64,000 nucleotides of DNA from Candidatus Poseidoniales archaeon (GTDB taxonomy: Archaea > Thermoplasmatota > Poseidoniia > Poseidoniales > Poseidoniaceae), in assembly GCA_003602415.1 (NCBI GenBank), contig QQSK01000010.1, positions 4,691-68,690 on the forward strand, written 5' to 3'. The notes below the pieces were generated by a model. The model was not told the origin of the DNA. It ran no database searches and saw only the letters and a list, made by a program, of their open reading frames with translations. This document shows, in pieces, positions 42,773 through 54,100 of the stretch. Numbering within the stretch: position 1 is the first letter of the stretch; every line of letters begins with the position of its first letter. The position numbers and the translations under genes were made by a program.

Positions 42773-43141
42773 ATGTTTATGTCCATGCAAAGAAATGTCC
42801 TAGGGCAAGATATCGGAGAATGCTCTTGTAAGCCAATGACTGGCTGGTATCGAGATGGTAGTTGTAAAACCGATGAAATGGATCGAGGTTCACATACAGT
42901 ATGCTGTATTGTAACTGAAGAATTCTTGGAATTTGCTAGGTCGAAAGGCAACGATTTAATCACTCCAGCACCGCGATTTAATTTTCCAGGGTTGAAGCCT
43001 GGAGATTCATGGTGTGTATGTGCTAGAACATGGCTTGACGCTCTAAATCATGGCATGGCATGCCCTGTTGATCTAGAAGCAACCAACATCAAAGCTCTGG
43101 AAATAATACCATTACCATTGCTTGAAGACCGGGCTGTATAA
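42773..43141 (+). CDS. DUF2237 family protein
   Basis: A 122-residue protein with the DUF2237 pattern nearly end to end: RNVLGQDIGECSCKPMTGWY, GSHTVCCIVTEEFLEFARSK, NDLITPAPRFNFPGLKPGD, then WCVCARTWLDALNHGMACPV with several conserved cysteines. The biochemical function of the family is not known to me. Three in-frame ATG codons (42773, 42779, 42785) could start it; the domain begins just after the last. The stop abuts the stop of the convergent RND gene. Confidence 0.88.
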   Translation: MFMSMQRNVLGQDIGECSCKPMTGWYRDGSCKTDEMDRGSHTVCCIVTEEFLEFARSKGNDLITPAPRFNFPGLKPGDSWCVCARTWLDALNHGMACPVDLEATNIKALEIIPLPLLEDRAV

Positions 43142-45907
43142 TCACTCACTCTCAGAGTTATTTGCTAATATCCTCTTGGCATCTTGCTTCAAGAATGGAG
43201 TGTATAGCGCAGGAAGTACGAACAAACTCGACACTAATGCTAGGATAATAGCGACCACGAATACTTGTCCAAACAATTGTAGGGGAACCAGTGACGAGAA
43301 ATTGAGTACTGAGAAACCACCTGCTGTAGTAAGAGCGGCTCCAAACATTGCTCTTCCAGTAGTTGCCACAGATTTTGTTGTCCAATCTTCAGGATTAGCG
43401 TCTGGTGCATGTTCAACCTCTTCCTCTAGTCTAGTGGTTAAGTGAACGGCATAATCGACACCTAAACCTAAAGTCAAAGCGCCTATCGTAACACTTTGAG
43501 AGTTCAGTTGATAACCAGTCAATCCCATTATTCCATATACCCAAACCACCACTACCATCAGTGGAATCCAAGTGACGAATCCTCTTGCTGCACCTTTAGC
43601 AAAATCTTTCTGTCTAACAGTATTTATTCCTACTAACATGACAAGAATGACTCCTGCTACTGTGGCTGTTGAAAGAACTGCTGAATCTGCGACATCCGCA
43701 GTGACTTGTGCTAATATCAGAGAACGTCCGGACAATTTGATAGTATAATCTCCATCTTTGTCTTCTGATAACTTGGCTAATTCAGAACTTAGTTCGGATT
43801 CGAAATCTGCCGTTGCTTGCCAGTCAAGTGTTGATGCTTGGAATGAAATAACGGTCTGTGTTGCTTGAGAATTGAGATTACCTGAAGAGATGTTTCTGCC
43901 TTCTTCGGTCAGTAACCAAATACGTAACATGTCCCATGACTCTTCATCATCTCCCAAATTGTTCATGAACGAATCTAGTTCAGAATTGGAAGTTCTAGAT
44001 TCTTCTAACACGCCCCATATCCCAATTGGAAGACCTGTCACTTTGTCATTTTCAGATAACTTATCGATAATATCGTCATAAACCATTTTCCCTTCTTTAG
44101 AAATGACATCGCCATTCATTACTACATACAATGGAGAGGGACTACTTTGGAATTCATCAGCGATCAATAGGAAATCTTGCACCACTGGTACTGAATCATC
44201 AAAGTTGTCTCTTGTATCAAATCCAACTTCCAATTCTTGGAAACCAATGAACATAGGTACTGAAATTAGAACTGTAACCAAAATTACCATTGCTGGATTT
44301 TTGGTGAATGAGCCAATCTTCATTGAGACCGGCCCAATGTCGTTCTTGCCAGATTTTTCCAATGGTAATTTCTTCGAAGGAATAACCATCATCAGTGCTG
44401 GTAAAGCTGTAATGCTGAGCAAATAGATGAAGAATAAACCGATTGCAATTACTGTACCAAATGACACTAAGAATTGTTGAGAAGAGAATCTAAACGATAA
44501 GAATCCAACCATATCTGTGAAAATTGCAACCATCAAGGCTGCAGAGGTGAGTATAGTTCCTTTACGAATAGCTGCTCTTCGAGCCTCTATTGAAAAATCA
44601 CGCAACGTTTTACGGTCTTGCGGATTTCTCTTTTCTTCGTCCTGTAATTCTTCCCGTATTCTTGCAACTACGTGTAATCCATAATCGACACCGATTGCCA
44701 ATAGTAAAATTGGGACTGAATTCATTGCGGCATTAAACACCATATTAACTCCGAGATTTGTTAATAATCCAGCCATACCATAGGTTGCTAGAATAGCCAA
44801 CACGGTTAGAGTTAACACACTGGCAGTATCTCTCAAACTACGGAACTTTGTCCAAAGAATGAATCCTAATAATAACAAACACAATGAGTTTAGAATTCCT
44901 AATTCTTTACCGAGATTAGCATTCTGCCCAGTTGCAAGTTGTGAAAAGGAGAATACAGTAACATCGGATTCTTCCATTTCAGAATCAGCCTGCTTCTGAA
45001 GTTCCTCTGCCCAAATAGTGATTTTTTCCTGCACGTCCCCAATCACTTCTTCTCCATGAACACCAGGTTCGGTTACAACTACGAACGTAGTCAAAACCGG
45101 ACCATCTGAATCCCAAGGTTTTGATTCGTCATCAGCAGGTAGATTAGATACCATCATCGAACGATAATCGATTGATTGTAGACCCATCAGCATACCTAGT
45201 TTACCAGAGATAGGTCCTGAAACCGCTGCGATTTGAACAGCGTTTTCTCCTTGCATAAGGGCATTCAAATCGCCCATCATCAATTCTAATTCGACTATCA
45301 AGTTGTTACCTGTATCCAAGCGATTCAGCCATTCAGTAGGTGTTCCTGGCTCCCATGCACGAAGTTCTTCGGCGGTGATTACTTTAGGAGATGGTATCGA
45401 ATTACTAGATTCTGAAAGAATATCCAAATTTGATTGAAGTGTTGAATTATTCGAATTTGCAACACCTGTTATCGCTGAATTAATTTCAGTAATCCAATCA
45501 GATGCTAACTCCTCGTCTTGCAAATTTTGCCACTGGATTGCTGCACTTGCCATTCCGCTGTTGGCCTGAATTCCAAACAAAGGATACTGGTATTCATCTA
45601 GGTCAGGGTTTTCAAGCAGTATTGCTTCCAGTATAGCTAATTGTTTCCATGTTTCTTCTTCGTAAAGATCTCCAGAATCAATGTTGTAGATGAAACGGAT
45701 AAAATCGATAGAAGCTTGATATTCGTCTTCAACCTCATTTAGTAATCTGACCGTTTCATTATCTGGGAAAAACGCATCTTCACTGTTGTCAAAATTGATG
45801 AACATCGCATTTGGAGTAAGTGCTAAAATTAACACTGCTATGATTCCCAATGCAGTTTTAGGATTGTCAGAACTTAGTCTTGTCATCTCATCGAAAACCT
45901 TCTTCAT
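43142..45907 (-). CDS. RND superfamily (MMPL-type) exporter
   Basis: A 921-residue membrane protein with two repeated halves: each has one helix, a large extracytoplasmic domain, and a block of five to six helices. Typical MMPL/RND stretches are NSVPILLLAIGVDYGLHVVA in the first half and QSVTIGALTLGLGVDYAVHL in the second, both with the GVDY motif (proton-relay region), followed by TTxxGF-type helices. Archaeal members are predicted to export lipids or hydrophobic compounds; the substrate is unknown here. GGTGA ends four bases before the ATG. The gene is monocistronic, between tRNA-Met and the DUF2237 gene. Confidence 0.88.
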   Translation of the reverse strand: MKKVFDEMTRLSSDNPKTALGIIAVLILALTPNAMFINFDNSEDAFFPDNETVRLLNEVEDEYQASIDFIRFIYNIDSGDLYEEETWKQLAILEAILLENPDLDEYQYPLFGIQANSGMASAAIQWQNLQDEELASDWITEINSAITGVANSNNSTLQSNLDILSESSNSIPSPKVITAEELRAWEPGTPTEWLNRLDTGNNLIVELELMMGDLNALMQGENAVQIAAVSGPISGKLGMLMGLQSIDYRSMMVSNLPADDESKPWDSDGPVLTTFVVVTEPGVHGEEVIGDVQEKITIWAEELQKQADSEMEESDVTVFSFSQLATGQNANLGKELGILNSLCLLLLGFILWTKFRSLRDTASVLTLTVLAILATYGMAGLLTNLGVNMVFNAAMNSVPILLLAIGVDYGLHVVARIREELQDEEKRNPQDRKTLRDFSIEARRAAIRKGTILTSAALMVAIFTDMVGFLSFRFSSQQFLVSFGTVIAIGLFFIYLLSITALPALMMVIPSKKLPLEKSGKNDIGPVSMKIGSFTKNPAMVILVTVLISVPMFIGFQELEVGFDTRDNFDDSVPVVQDFLLIADEFQSSPSPLYVVMNGDVISKEGKMVYDDIIDKLSENDKVTGLPIGIWGVLEESRTSNSELDSFMNNLGDDEESWDMLRIWLLTEEGRNISSGNLNSQATQTVISFQASTLDWQATADFESELSSELAKLSEDKDGDYTIKLSGRSLILAQVTADVADSAVLSTATVAGVILVMLVGINTVRQKDFAKGAARGFVTWIPLMVVVVWVYGIMGLTGYQLNSQSVTIGALTLGLGVDYAVHLTTRLEEEVEHAPDANPEDWTTKSVATTGRAMFGAALTTAGGFSVLNFSSLVPLQLFGQVFVVAIILALVSSLFVLPALYTPFLKQDAKRILANNSESE

Positions 45908-45997
45908 GGTTTCACCTTCTGATTCTCAAGCGTCATAGGTTATATTGTCTTGTTTGAAATCTAACATTATGACTACTAGTTTCTTACAAGCAAAAGG

Positions 45998-46127
45998 TGC
46001 CGGGAGCGGGGCTTGAACCCGCGACCTTCGGATGTCTCAGACATGTGAAGGGGCTTTTGGTACGTCACAATTAGTTCGTTAGAACTGCCCTATGAGTCCG
46101 ACGCGCCACCAACTACGCCACCCCGGC
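45998..46127 (-). tRNA. Elongator tRNA-Met (CAU) with intron
   Basis: Spliced length is 73 bases: exon 1 is 46127-46091 and exon 2 is 46033-45998. Acceptor GCCGGGG pairs with TCCCGGC, D stem GCGT/GCGC, anticodon stem TCGGA/TCCGA around loop CTCATAA, and the T arm is CGGGTTCAAGCCCCG-like. The start GCCGGGGTGGC resembles archaeal elongator tRNA-Met rather than tRNA-Ile2 (CAU), but the anticodon alone does not separate them. Discriminator A; CCA not encoded. The 360-base gap 45908-46267 contains only this gene; I saw nothing else in it apart from an AATATAACC TATA-like site about 43 bases upstream of the RND start. Confidence 0.93.
46034..46090 (-). other. 57-base tRNA intron at position 37/38
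   Basis: It interrupts tRNA-Met after base 37, the canonical archaeal splice position cut by the bulge-helix-bulge endonuclease. The 3' junction overlaps the self-complementary ATGTCTGAGACAT, and AGTTC-TAAC-GAACT inside can form a small stem. The exact bulge-helix-bulge was not folded. Confidence 0.85.
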
Positions 46128-46267
46128 AAGCAGTCCGCCCACCGTACACCCCTCTTTGAAGGATGCGCAAGAATATGTGGTTGGGAAGAAATCCAATTCC
46201 AATTTGAGTATTTTCAGATTAATAATCGACCACAGCCTTCATTCACTGTCAACCATCCGCATGGCTG

Positions 46268-47116
46268 ATGGTCGACATCAACACTGCCATGGCTGCTGCC
46301 GCTGGAGAACGGCGAAACCGTAGTACTGGTGACAAAGAGCGAAAGAAAAATCGTTCCGGAGCAGACATGGGAATCGAATCTTTCGACCCTGTCAAACACG
46401 TCAAAAAGGAAAAGGCAGATACTGTCTCGATGTGGTTAGTAATTTCATTCGCTCTAACAGTATCATTATTGATGCGCTATGTTGCAATGCCAAGTGCACA
46501 AAATAATGCGGACATGCTATGGTTTATTCCAATGATGGGTATATTCCTATTGCCTTCATTACACCGTGCGATTTTACCGGAGAAATTCGTTGAGCATTAT
46601 ACCAAAGGCACATGGTTCAAAGCATCATTTTTGCATATATTCTCATGGCTTGCAATAACATTCTTACTGACAAATGCACCATTTGCAGATATTGTTGCTC
46701 CTCAAGTCGACGAAGGTTGGGGAATGATTTCTGAAGAAAATGGAACTTATGACTTTACCAAGTCATCCAAGGACATTGTTGCATTGGATGAAGGATATAC
46801 TGGATTGCATTATGTCGTTCTTTCATTCAGCGACAATTATGACCCTAGTGACTCGAATTACAAAATCACATTTGCAGGAGATACTGTCGAAAACGATTGG
46901 AGTGATATTGAGGCAGAATCTCCCGAGGCTTTAGATCCAGTTCGAGCACACAAAGACATTGATTATCCAGTAGCCATAAAGATACCAGATGGTCTTGCTG
47001 CAGGAACATATGACATTGTTGTAGAAGTAACTGAAGATGGTGACCCTTGGGAAAACACAAGAACTGTGAAAATGAGTGTTGTGATCCAAGAAATTGTTGA
47101 AGAATCAACTGAGTAG
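46268..47116 (+). CDS. Membrane protein with extracytoplasmic beta domain
   Basis: A 282-residue protein. The first 50 residues are basic and cytoplasmic (many Arg and Lys). Three helices follow (about 55-140: VSMWLVISFALTVSLLMRYV, MLWFIPMMGIFLLPSL, FLHIFSWLAITFLLTNA). The last 140 residues are extracytoplasmic and beta-rich, with NYKITFAGDTVENDW and GLAAGTYDIVVEVTEDGDPW, similar in style to an Ig-like fold. The 3' end overlaps the convergent rfcS by 12 bases. No family recognised. Confidence 0.65.
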   Translation: MVDINTAMAAAAGERRNRSTGDKERKKNRSGADMGIESFDPVKHVKKEKADTVSMWLVISFALTVSLLMRYVAMPSAQNNADMLWFIPMMGIFLLPSLHRAILPEKFVEHYTKGTWFKASFLHIFSWLAITFLLTNAPFADIVAPQVDEGWGMISEENGTYDFTKSSKDIVALDEGYTGLHYVVLSFSDNYDPSDSNYKITFAGDTVENDWSDIEAESPEALDPVRAHKDIDYPVAIKIPDGLAAGTYDIVVEVTEDGDPWENTRTVKMSVVIQEIVEESTE

Positions 47117-48058
47117 TTTTGACAATCTCGCTGTCAAAGCATCGAGTTGAATTGATTCTCCGCCTCCTTCTACAAGTCTGAAATCAATTTCAGCCATCAA
47201 TTCTGTAAGCTCTAATTTCTGTATTTCTGATAAGAAATCTGCACCATATAATTCTCGATGGAGTTGGTTGACAAAATCGGTACCTGCCAGCCCATATTTA
47301 TCCAATAACTCACGAAGCCTTCTACGAGCTGCGTGGAATCCGTCCTGCTTACATGCCATTAGATACTGATGTAGAGATTCAGGTGGTGCTGTTGCACTGG
47401 TTTCATAGATCAATGAGCGTGAAACATTTTTCTCAAGAGCCGCAGCAACTTGCAATGCAGTAATTGCTTTTCTCAAATCGCCTTGTGAAATTCTAACCAA
47501 TGCTTCAGCCGCTTCATCATCCAATCCTATTTTCTCTGAATCTGCAACAGATTTTACCTGTTCCATCACATCCACGTCTGCAAGTGGCCTGAAGCGGAAT
47601 ACAGCACATCTACTCTGAATTGGTTCGATGATTTTGCTTGAATAATTGCAAGACAAAATGAATCTACAGGTCTGAGCATATTGCTCCATGATTCTTCGCA
47701 AGGCACCTTGCGCATCGTGGGTTAAAGCATCTGCTTCATCAAGAAAAATAATTTTGAAATCTGCTCCACCATAAGGTGCTGTTCTTGCGAATTGTTTCAC
47801 CTTGGTTCTGATGCTCTCTAACTTTCGTTCATCACTTGCGTTCATCTCGAGTAAATTGTTTCGGAATTCAGGACCAAAAACATCTCTAGTCAATGCCATT
47901 GCAGCAGTAGTTTTTCCCGTACCAGGAGGGCCTGCAAATAACAGATGAGGGAAGTCTGCAATTTTAGCATATGATGCTAGTCTTTGAACGACTGAAGCCT
48001 GTCCTCGAATATCTCCAACCGTTCGAGGTCGATGGCGTTCTACCCAAAGTTCGCTCAT
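47105..48058 (-). CDS. rfcS: Replication factor C small subunit
   Basis: Subunit of the archaeal clamp loader that opens and loads the PCNA ring at primer ends. The 317-residue protein has the RFC boxes in order: WVERHRPRTVGDIRGQ (box II), LLFAGPPGTGKTTAA (Walker A), NLLEMNASDERK, FKIIFLDEADALTHDAQGAL (Walker B, DEAD), FILSCNYSSKIIEPIQSRC (sensor 1 and SRC motif) and ISQGDLRKAITALQ (sensor 2). Length is typical for RfcS. It is a clear archaeal marker in the window. The upstream region holds the hairpin at 48126-48144. Confidence 0.96.
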   Translation of the reverse strand: MSELWVERHRPRTVGDIRGQASVVQRLASYAKIADFPHLLFAGPPGTGKTTAAMALTRDVFGPEFRNNLLEMNASDERKLESIRTKVKQFARTAPYGGADFKIIFLDEADALTHDAQGALRRIMEQYAQTCRFILSCNYSSKIIEPIQSRCAVFRFRPLADVDVMEQVKSVADSEKIGLDDEAAEALVRISQGDLRKAITALQVAAALEKNVSRSLIYETSATAPPESLHQYLMACKQDGFHAARRRLRELLDKYGLAGTDFVNQLHRELYGADFLSEIQKLELTELMAEIDFRLVEGGGESIQLDALTARLSKLLS

Positions 48059-48125
48059 ACATCACAAGGTCGTAACAGGACGAACTTGAACCTTCGCTTT
48101 TGGATAAAACTACGCAAATCCTGCC

Positions 48126-48144
48126 GGCCACCCGTAGGGTGGCC
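48126..48144 (+). repeat. Strong 8-bp hairpin between rfcS and the giant surface protein
   Basis: GGCCACCCGTAGGGTGGCC is a perfect 8-bp, GC-rich stem with loop GTA. It lies between two divergent genes, 67 bases before the rfcS start and 47 bases before the start at 48192, just outside the putative TATA box. It shares the CCCGTAGGG core with the hairpin at 19236-19250. Confidence 0.5.
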
Positions 48145-48155
48145 AGCCGAAAGGA

Positions 48156-48164
48156 AACTATACT
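48156..48164 (+). promoter_or_regulatory. Putative TATA box of the giant surface protein gene
   Basis: AAACTATAC lies about 30 bases before the ATG at 48192, the spacing expected for a transcript with little or no leader. No ribosome-binding site is visible before that ATG, consistent with leaderless initiation. Confidence 0.4.
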
Positions 48165-48191
48165 GGCTCCTCCAGTGGGTGTACGAGTCCC

Positions 48192-51100
48192 ATGTCAACG
48201 AACACCCGCAACCGCCGCAAAATTGCTAGTTCATTACTAATGGTCATGATGTTTTTATTTGCTGATTTATCGGTCCCACAGGCAGTATCTGATTGGACAG
48301 ATGAAGAATTAGAAGATACATTTTTGATTTCTCAAACTACCTCGACTATGAATCTTTCAAAGGACACTGCGATTGATTCAGCTAACCCGAACTCGAATTA
48401 TGGAAGTGATGAAACCGTAGATTTGGGATTCTCAATGTTCGGCGAATCGAGGATTCTTATTTCATTCAATAACACTGTTCCAAGCGGCGATATGGTAAAC
48501 GGTGCGACATTGGATCTGACCTGTGGAGTAGACCCTCTGGAAATTGGAAGTATCAACATATTCACCTCTCGCATGAAGAAAACATGGAGTGAATCCACTG
48601 CGACATGGAACGGACCTGATTCCGGTAGCAACTGGGGATTGAATGGTGCAGATGATGTATCTGACCATGGAGCATGGGAACCTCCGTTCTATGGATATGC
48701 AAACAATACCTTTGCTCTGAATGTTACAGCTATTGTTCAGGATGCAGTCATCAATTCTAGAAATACAATTGACATTCTAATTGCTGCTACTGGCGCTTCC
48801 TATTCTTGCCATATGTCTGAATCGATGGACACTAACAGTAGGCCATCTCTATCTGTAACTCATCAAAACGGCACTCACACAACGGGAGGAAGTTTAGTAC
48901 CAAACTTCGTTGAAGACGGAGCAGCATTGATGGATGAAACTCAATTCATTCTATCTGCTGCATCCAATCCTGATTTATCTTGGGAATCCTCAACTGGAAC
49001 ACAGGCACAAGTCCAATTATCACTTAGCCCTGAATTCAAATCCGATGCAGATGACACATGGTATTACAACACAGTAGACAATTCCTCTCTATTCACTATC
49101 AATGCAGGGGATGGAACAATTACTATTCCTGCAGGTGATGAACTAGCAAATTCTTCTACAATGTATTACCGAATGCGAACAATTGATTCTACAGATACCA
49201 TGGGCAGTTGGGAGACTGGGCATTTCCACTTACCAGGGCACAGCGTTACTGAGGTTGATGGATACGGTAAGATATCCTTCGGATTTGATGACCTCGGATT
49301 AGCGGATAAGACAATTGAAGATACTTTTGTAGATTCAAACGGTGTTGCCAAAAATGCAAACATGGGTAGTGATGAAAACATAACAGTGGGTTCTTCATCT
49401 TCCACAGACCAATATGGATTGATGAGATTCAATTTGGATGATTTAGGATTACATTCCAATTCATCGATCATCGATGCTAATTTGGTTTTTGACAGGACAG
49501 GATACAGTGGTTCTGCTGATGTCAGTTTCCACGTCATGGACAATGAAGATTGGACTGAAACTGGAGTTACATGGAGGAAATACGATGGAACCTATTACTG
49601 GGATGATGGAGGAAGAGTGCCATCAATGTCAGTTGGTGGATTTGAAGGAGACCAATCATCTTCAACCATTGAAGTCAATTTGACAGCTGCAATTCAGCGT
49701 TGGATTGACCAAAATAATGCAGTCTCTTCAACCGTTGGTTCGAGTTCTACTTCTCTGGAATTGTTGATGGTCGCATCTACTTGGGGAATTGAAGAATCAT
49801 CCACACAATCCGTCAACCTGTGCAGTACAGAAGGAAGTGATTGTAACCAGCCTTACCTTGAAATTACTTACGATTGGGGAAGCAATGGACCTCCAACCAT
49901 CCCAACTCACATCTCGCCATTAGACGGTCATGCGGTTTGGAATTTGACCGTAGATAATTTGTCTGCCAACACAATGCCTACACTTTCATGGGATGGTTCA
50001 ATCTCATGGACTGGCGACATGCTAATGCAGGTTTCAACAGATGCTGAATACCGCGACATCATTCATTCATTCAACACCGCAACCACAAGCGAATTTGCGG
50101 AAACTGATGGAAATTGGTCCATTTCTGCTAGCGATGCACTACAAGACGGAGTCATGTATCATTGGAGATTAGCACAAGTAGATTCTACTTCAATGCACCA
50201 TTCATGGTGGTCAACATCTTCCTTCCTAGTTTCATCTCTTGAATCTGAATACATACAGAATGATGAACACAGACTAAGATTGTCACATGGAAATGCAACC
50301 ACTGCAGGAGATGCACCAAATTGTCAAGACACATACATTGACAGTGGAACTCCTAACAATAATTACAACGGTGAAGAAGAAATGCAAGTCTCTTACAATA
50401 CATTCCCATCTGAAACATCAATTCTGATGGGATGTGACTTGACAAGTCACCTTCTGCCGAGTGGATATGCAGTCAAGACTGCAACTTTGAAGATGCGTTT
50501 AACAGATTACCCATCTGGAACACCTACTGTTGGTGCATGGGAAAGCCGTCAGCACAATTGGACTGAATCCGGTGCTACATGGTCAACCTATGATGGAGTA
50601 AACTCCTGGGGAACATCAGGAGCAAAGGGCTGGGAAAGAGCCGGTTTACTTGATTCTGAATCCCTAGATAGTGGATATTCTGCTGGAGACTGGGTCGAAT
50701 TCGACATCACTCTAGCAGTTCAAAATGCTATGCGCGAAGACCGCGCCGTCGATTTGGTAATCGGAGTAGTGGGTATTGGAAGTGGCTCAGATCGCAGCGC
50801 CTTGTTCTATCCAAACAATGCTAATTCAGCTAATCGCCCTGAAATTTCATTCGTCTATGTACCTGGTTCCGATGCATTACCATCTGAACCTGTACCGGTT
50901 TCTCCACTAAATGGTTCATGGTCGGTTGATACTGGAATCAATCCAGCTCCTGATCAGAGTCCGCAATTGAATTGGAACTTTACATCAGGAGGAGTGACCG
51001 TTGGAGGATGGTCGGTTGAAATCGATACATCCAACTCTTTTGATTCACCGGACCTAATTATGGCTACAAGTTGGACGGATACAGGATTTGACATCAGTAA

Positions 51101-54100
51101 CAGAACCTTTGATCTCGTTGATGAATTAGAAACTGGTAATACTTGGTATTGGAGAGTAAGGGCGACCAGCACTACCAACCAAATTGGAAACTGGTCCAAT
51201 ACATTCCATTTCCTTCTACCTGACATTACTACATGGGATGTAAGCAGTGACTCTGCTGCGGTGGAATTGCACCACAGAGAGGCTATGCCATCTTTGAACC
51301 TTCCAAACTTCATCGACACATGGGTTGCTGATTCTGGCACAGGAGCGACTTCTGACCAATCGTCTTCTGCAACTTTCAAAGCAGGAACAGACAGCACAGG
51401 AGTTAACGCTACATCATTGATGAAGATTCCATTGACTGAACTACCAAATCCTCAAAACGCACATATATCGAAAGCTGTTTTGAATCTGTATGCGCAATTT
51501 GGATCTAATACTGATAACGCAATTTCCATACATCCTGCATTAGTTGCATGGAATACAAGTGCAAACGGCACTACCTACGACGGAGTCAACAACTGGTCTG
51601 CGCCCGGGGCAATGAGTGCTAATGACAGAGGCGTAATGTCTGATGTCCAAACAGGTGCATCTGCCGATTGGATGAACTTTGACGTTACAGAATTGGTACA
51701 ACGTGCCTTTGCAAATGGAGACTCCCACCTATCGCTGATGATTGTTGGTTCTGTTGGAAAGGGTGAAACGATTTTCACATCAACTAGTGGAAATCAAAAC
51801 GAGAGACCATGGTTGAATATGACCTGGACAACTGGCAATGCTTCTTCTCCTGAAACTTCTGCCTCCAATACCAATCCTGCTGTGGATGAAATCATATGGG
51901 ACACATCAACTCATGCTCTTTTACCAGGTTCGACACCAAGTTTCACATGGTCACATCCTAACTCATCAAATGTAGATGATTGGAGAATTTTCATCTGGAA
52001 TGACTACTCCGATGAAAGAGAAGGTTGGACAGTATATGATAGCCGTGAATCTTCAAATGGCTGGGACTTAACCAATTTGACTTGGACGTCTCCAAACAGC
52101 CTTGATACTGGGGAATCATACGAATGGTTTGTTCAACCAGTGACCGACAATATCCTTGGCTCTCGAGGTAATGATACCATATTCCACATCCCTGCCGCTA
52201 CTGGAAATAGCATCAATTCAACAGATGCTGAAATAACTCTGCAAGAAGGACAAATTGTGGAAGCTCTAGATTATCCAGCCATTTTCATGGACACATACAT
52301 TGACGAAGGTTCAACAAACCAAGCATTTGAATCATCGCAGCGCCTAATTATGGGCAGGTCTAATTTCACATCATCAATTAATTACATGTCTGCTTCCTTA
52401 CTGAAGGTAAATTGGTCAAGTATGCCTATTCCGGCATCACATGAATTCATCTCTGCCACACTGACATTACACAAACTGAGTGGTGGAGAGAATGGACAGG
52501 AGACCATCAAAATAGCAGTATGCGAAATGTTCGACGATTGGAATCAAAATGCAACGTGGAGTGGCCCTACTGGTAGCAACTCAAGTTACACAGAACAGGC
52601 ACATAGTGGAGGTTGCGATACTCCATTCGAAATTGCAAGCATATCACATGATGATTACACTGTTGATTTCGATATTACATATGCTGTTCAACATGCCCAT
52701 GCAAATGGGACTGACGAAGTAAGTCTAGGGTTCTATCTTGTAGTCAACACAACTGACGAATGGCATTTCGCTAGTAGCGACTATACTTTGGACGAAACAA
52801 AGAGACCTGAATTGAACCTAGAGTGGAGAACTGGCACGCAGTGGCTTCCTTCTAAGCCAACAAACCTCCATCCTCTAGATGGTGAGACTATTTGGGATCA
52901 GAGTGCTTCAAGACCACGTGGTGCTGATAATACTACAATGAACTGGTCTTCATCTGTAAACAATGAAACTCGTTGGATTATGGAATACTCTACAGAGGAA
53001 ACTTTCTCGAATGAAACCTGGACTCGCAACTATGATTTCACAGACAGCGGAACATTCAACGGAACATGGGACCTTTCCAACTTGTCCTTTACAATTGAAA
53101 ATAACATTACTGGAGATTACTGGATTTACTGGAGAGTAAGAGCTGACCAAGACCATCGACTCGGAAGATGGTCTTCAGTCCATGCATTTAGAGTACCAAA
53201 TGCAGTCGGTAGCGATGATGGAGCCGGCAACAACACTGTTACTTTGTTCCAAGGTTCAGTGTTTGAGGACACCGGTGATTTACCAGGCGTACCAGATGCT
53301 ACAATAGATTCTAACAGACCTAATTCTGCACTAGGCGATAATGGACAATTGGATTTGGGAATATCTGCTGGTGGTTCTGGAGAATCGAACTTAATGCTTA
53401 CATTCGACCTTTCAGAATTACCTTTCCCAACTACAATGACTCCGACCAGTGCATTGTTATCGCTTTACAGATACAATGTGTCTGGAACTTCTTCACTTAC
53501 GGTTAGCGCACACGCTTGTGATACCTTTGTCGAAGATAGCGTAACGTGGAACTCTGCACCAACATGCTCTTCGAGTGAAGTTACTCGTTCAACAATGTTA
53601 GTTACTCCAACTAACGGCTGGCAGGTATGGGATATCACATCATTAGCTCAATCCAATGTAGCGAATGGAAATAATACGTTAACAGTGATGCTTCAATCTG
53701 TAGGAACGCCTTCTTCAGGCCATTCATTCTATGATAATTCGGCAAGTCAATCTCTTCGCCCTAAGCTCATTTTGGATTATGTTGACAATGTAGACGGAGT
53801 GATACCTCCTGCACAACCAACCCTAACCTATCCTGCTGATGGTGCAATTTTGTACAACACCAGCACATGGGAACTAGAATCATTGGACAAGCCTGAATTG
53901 ACTTGGAACAGTGTAACAAATGCAACAGGATATATCGTAACTATAGCGAATACTGATGGACAACAAAAGTATCGTTCATGGGAAGATTCTGAAATCAATG
54001 GTACCACTTTCACATTTAGTCAGGATTTAGTTGCTGGAGAAGTTTACAGTTGGTGGGTCCAAGCGATTAATGGATCTATTCCAGGGCCATCTTCAAGCAG

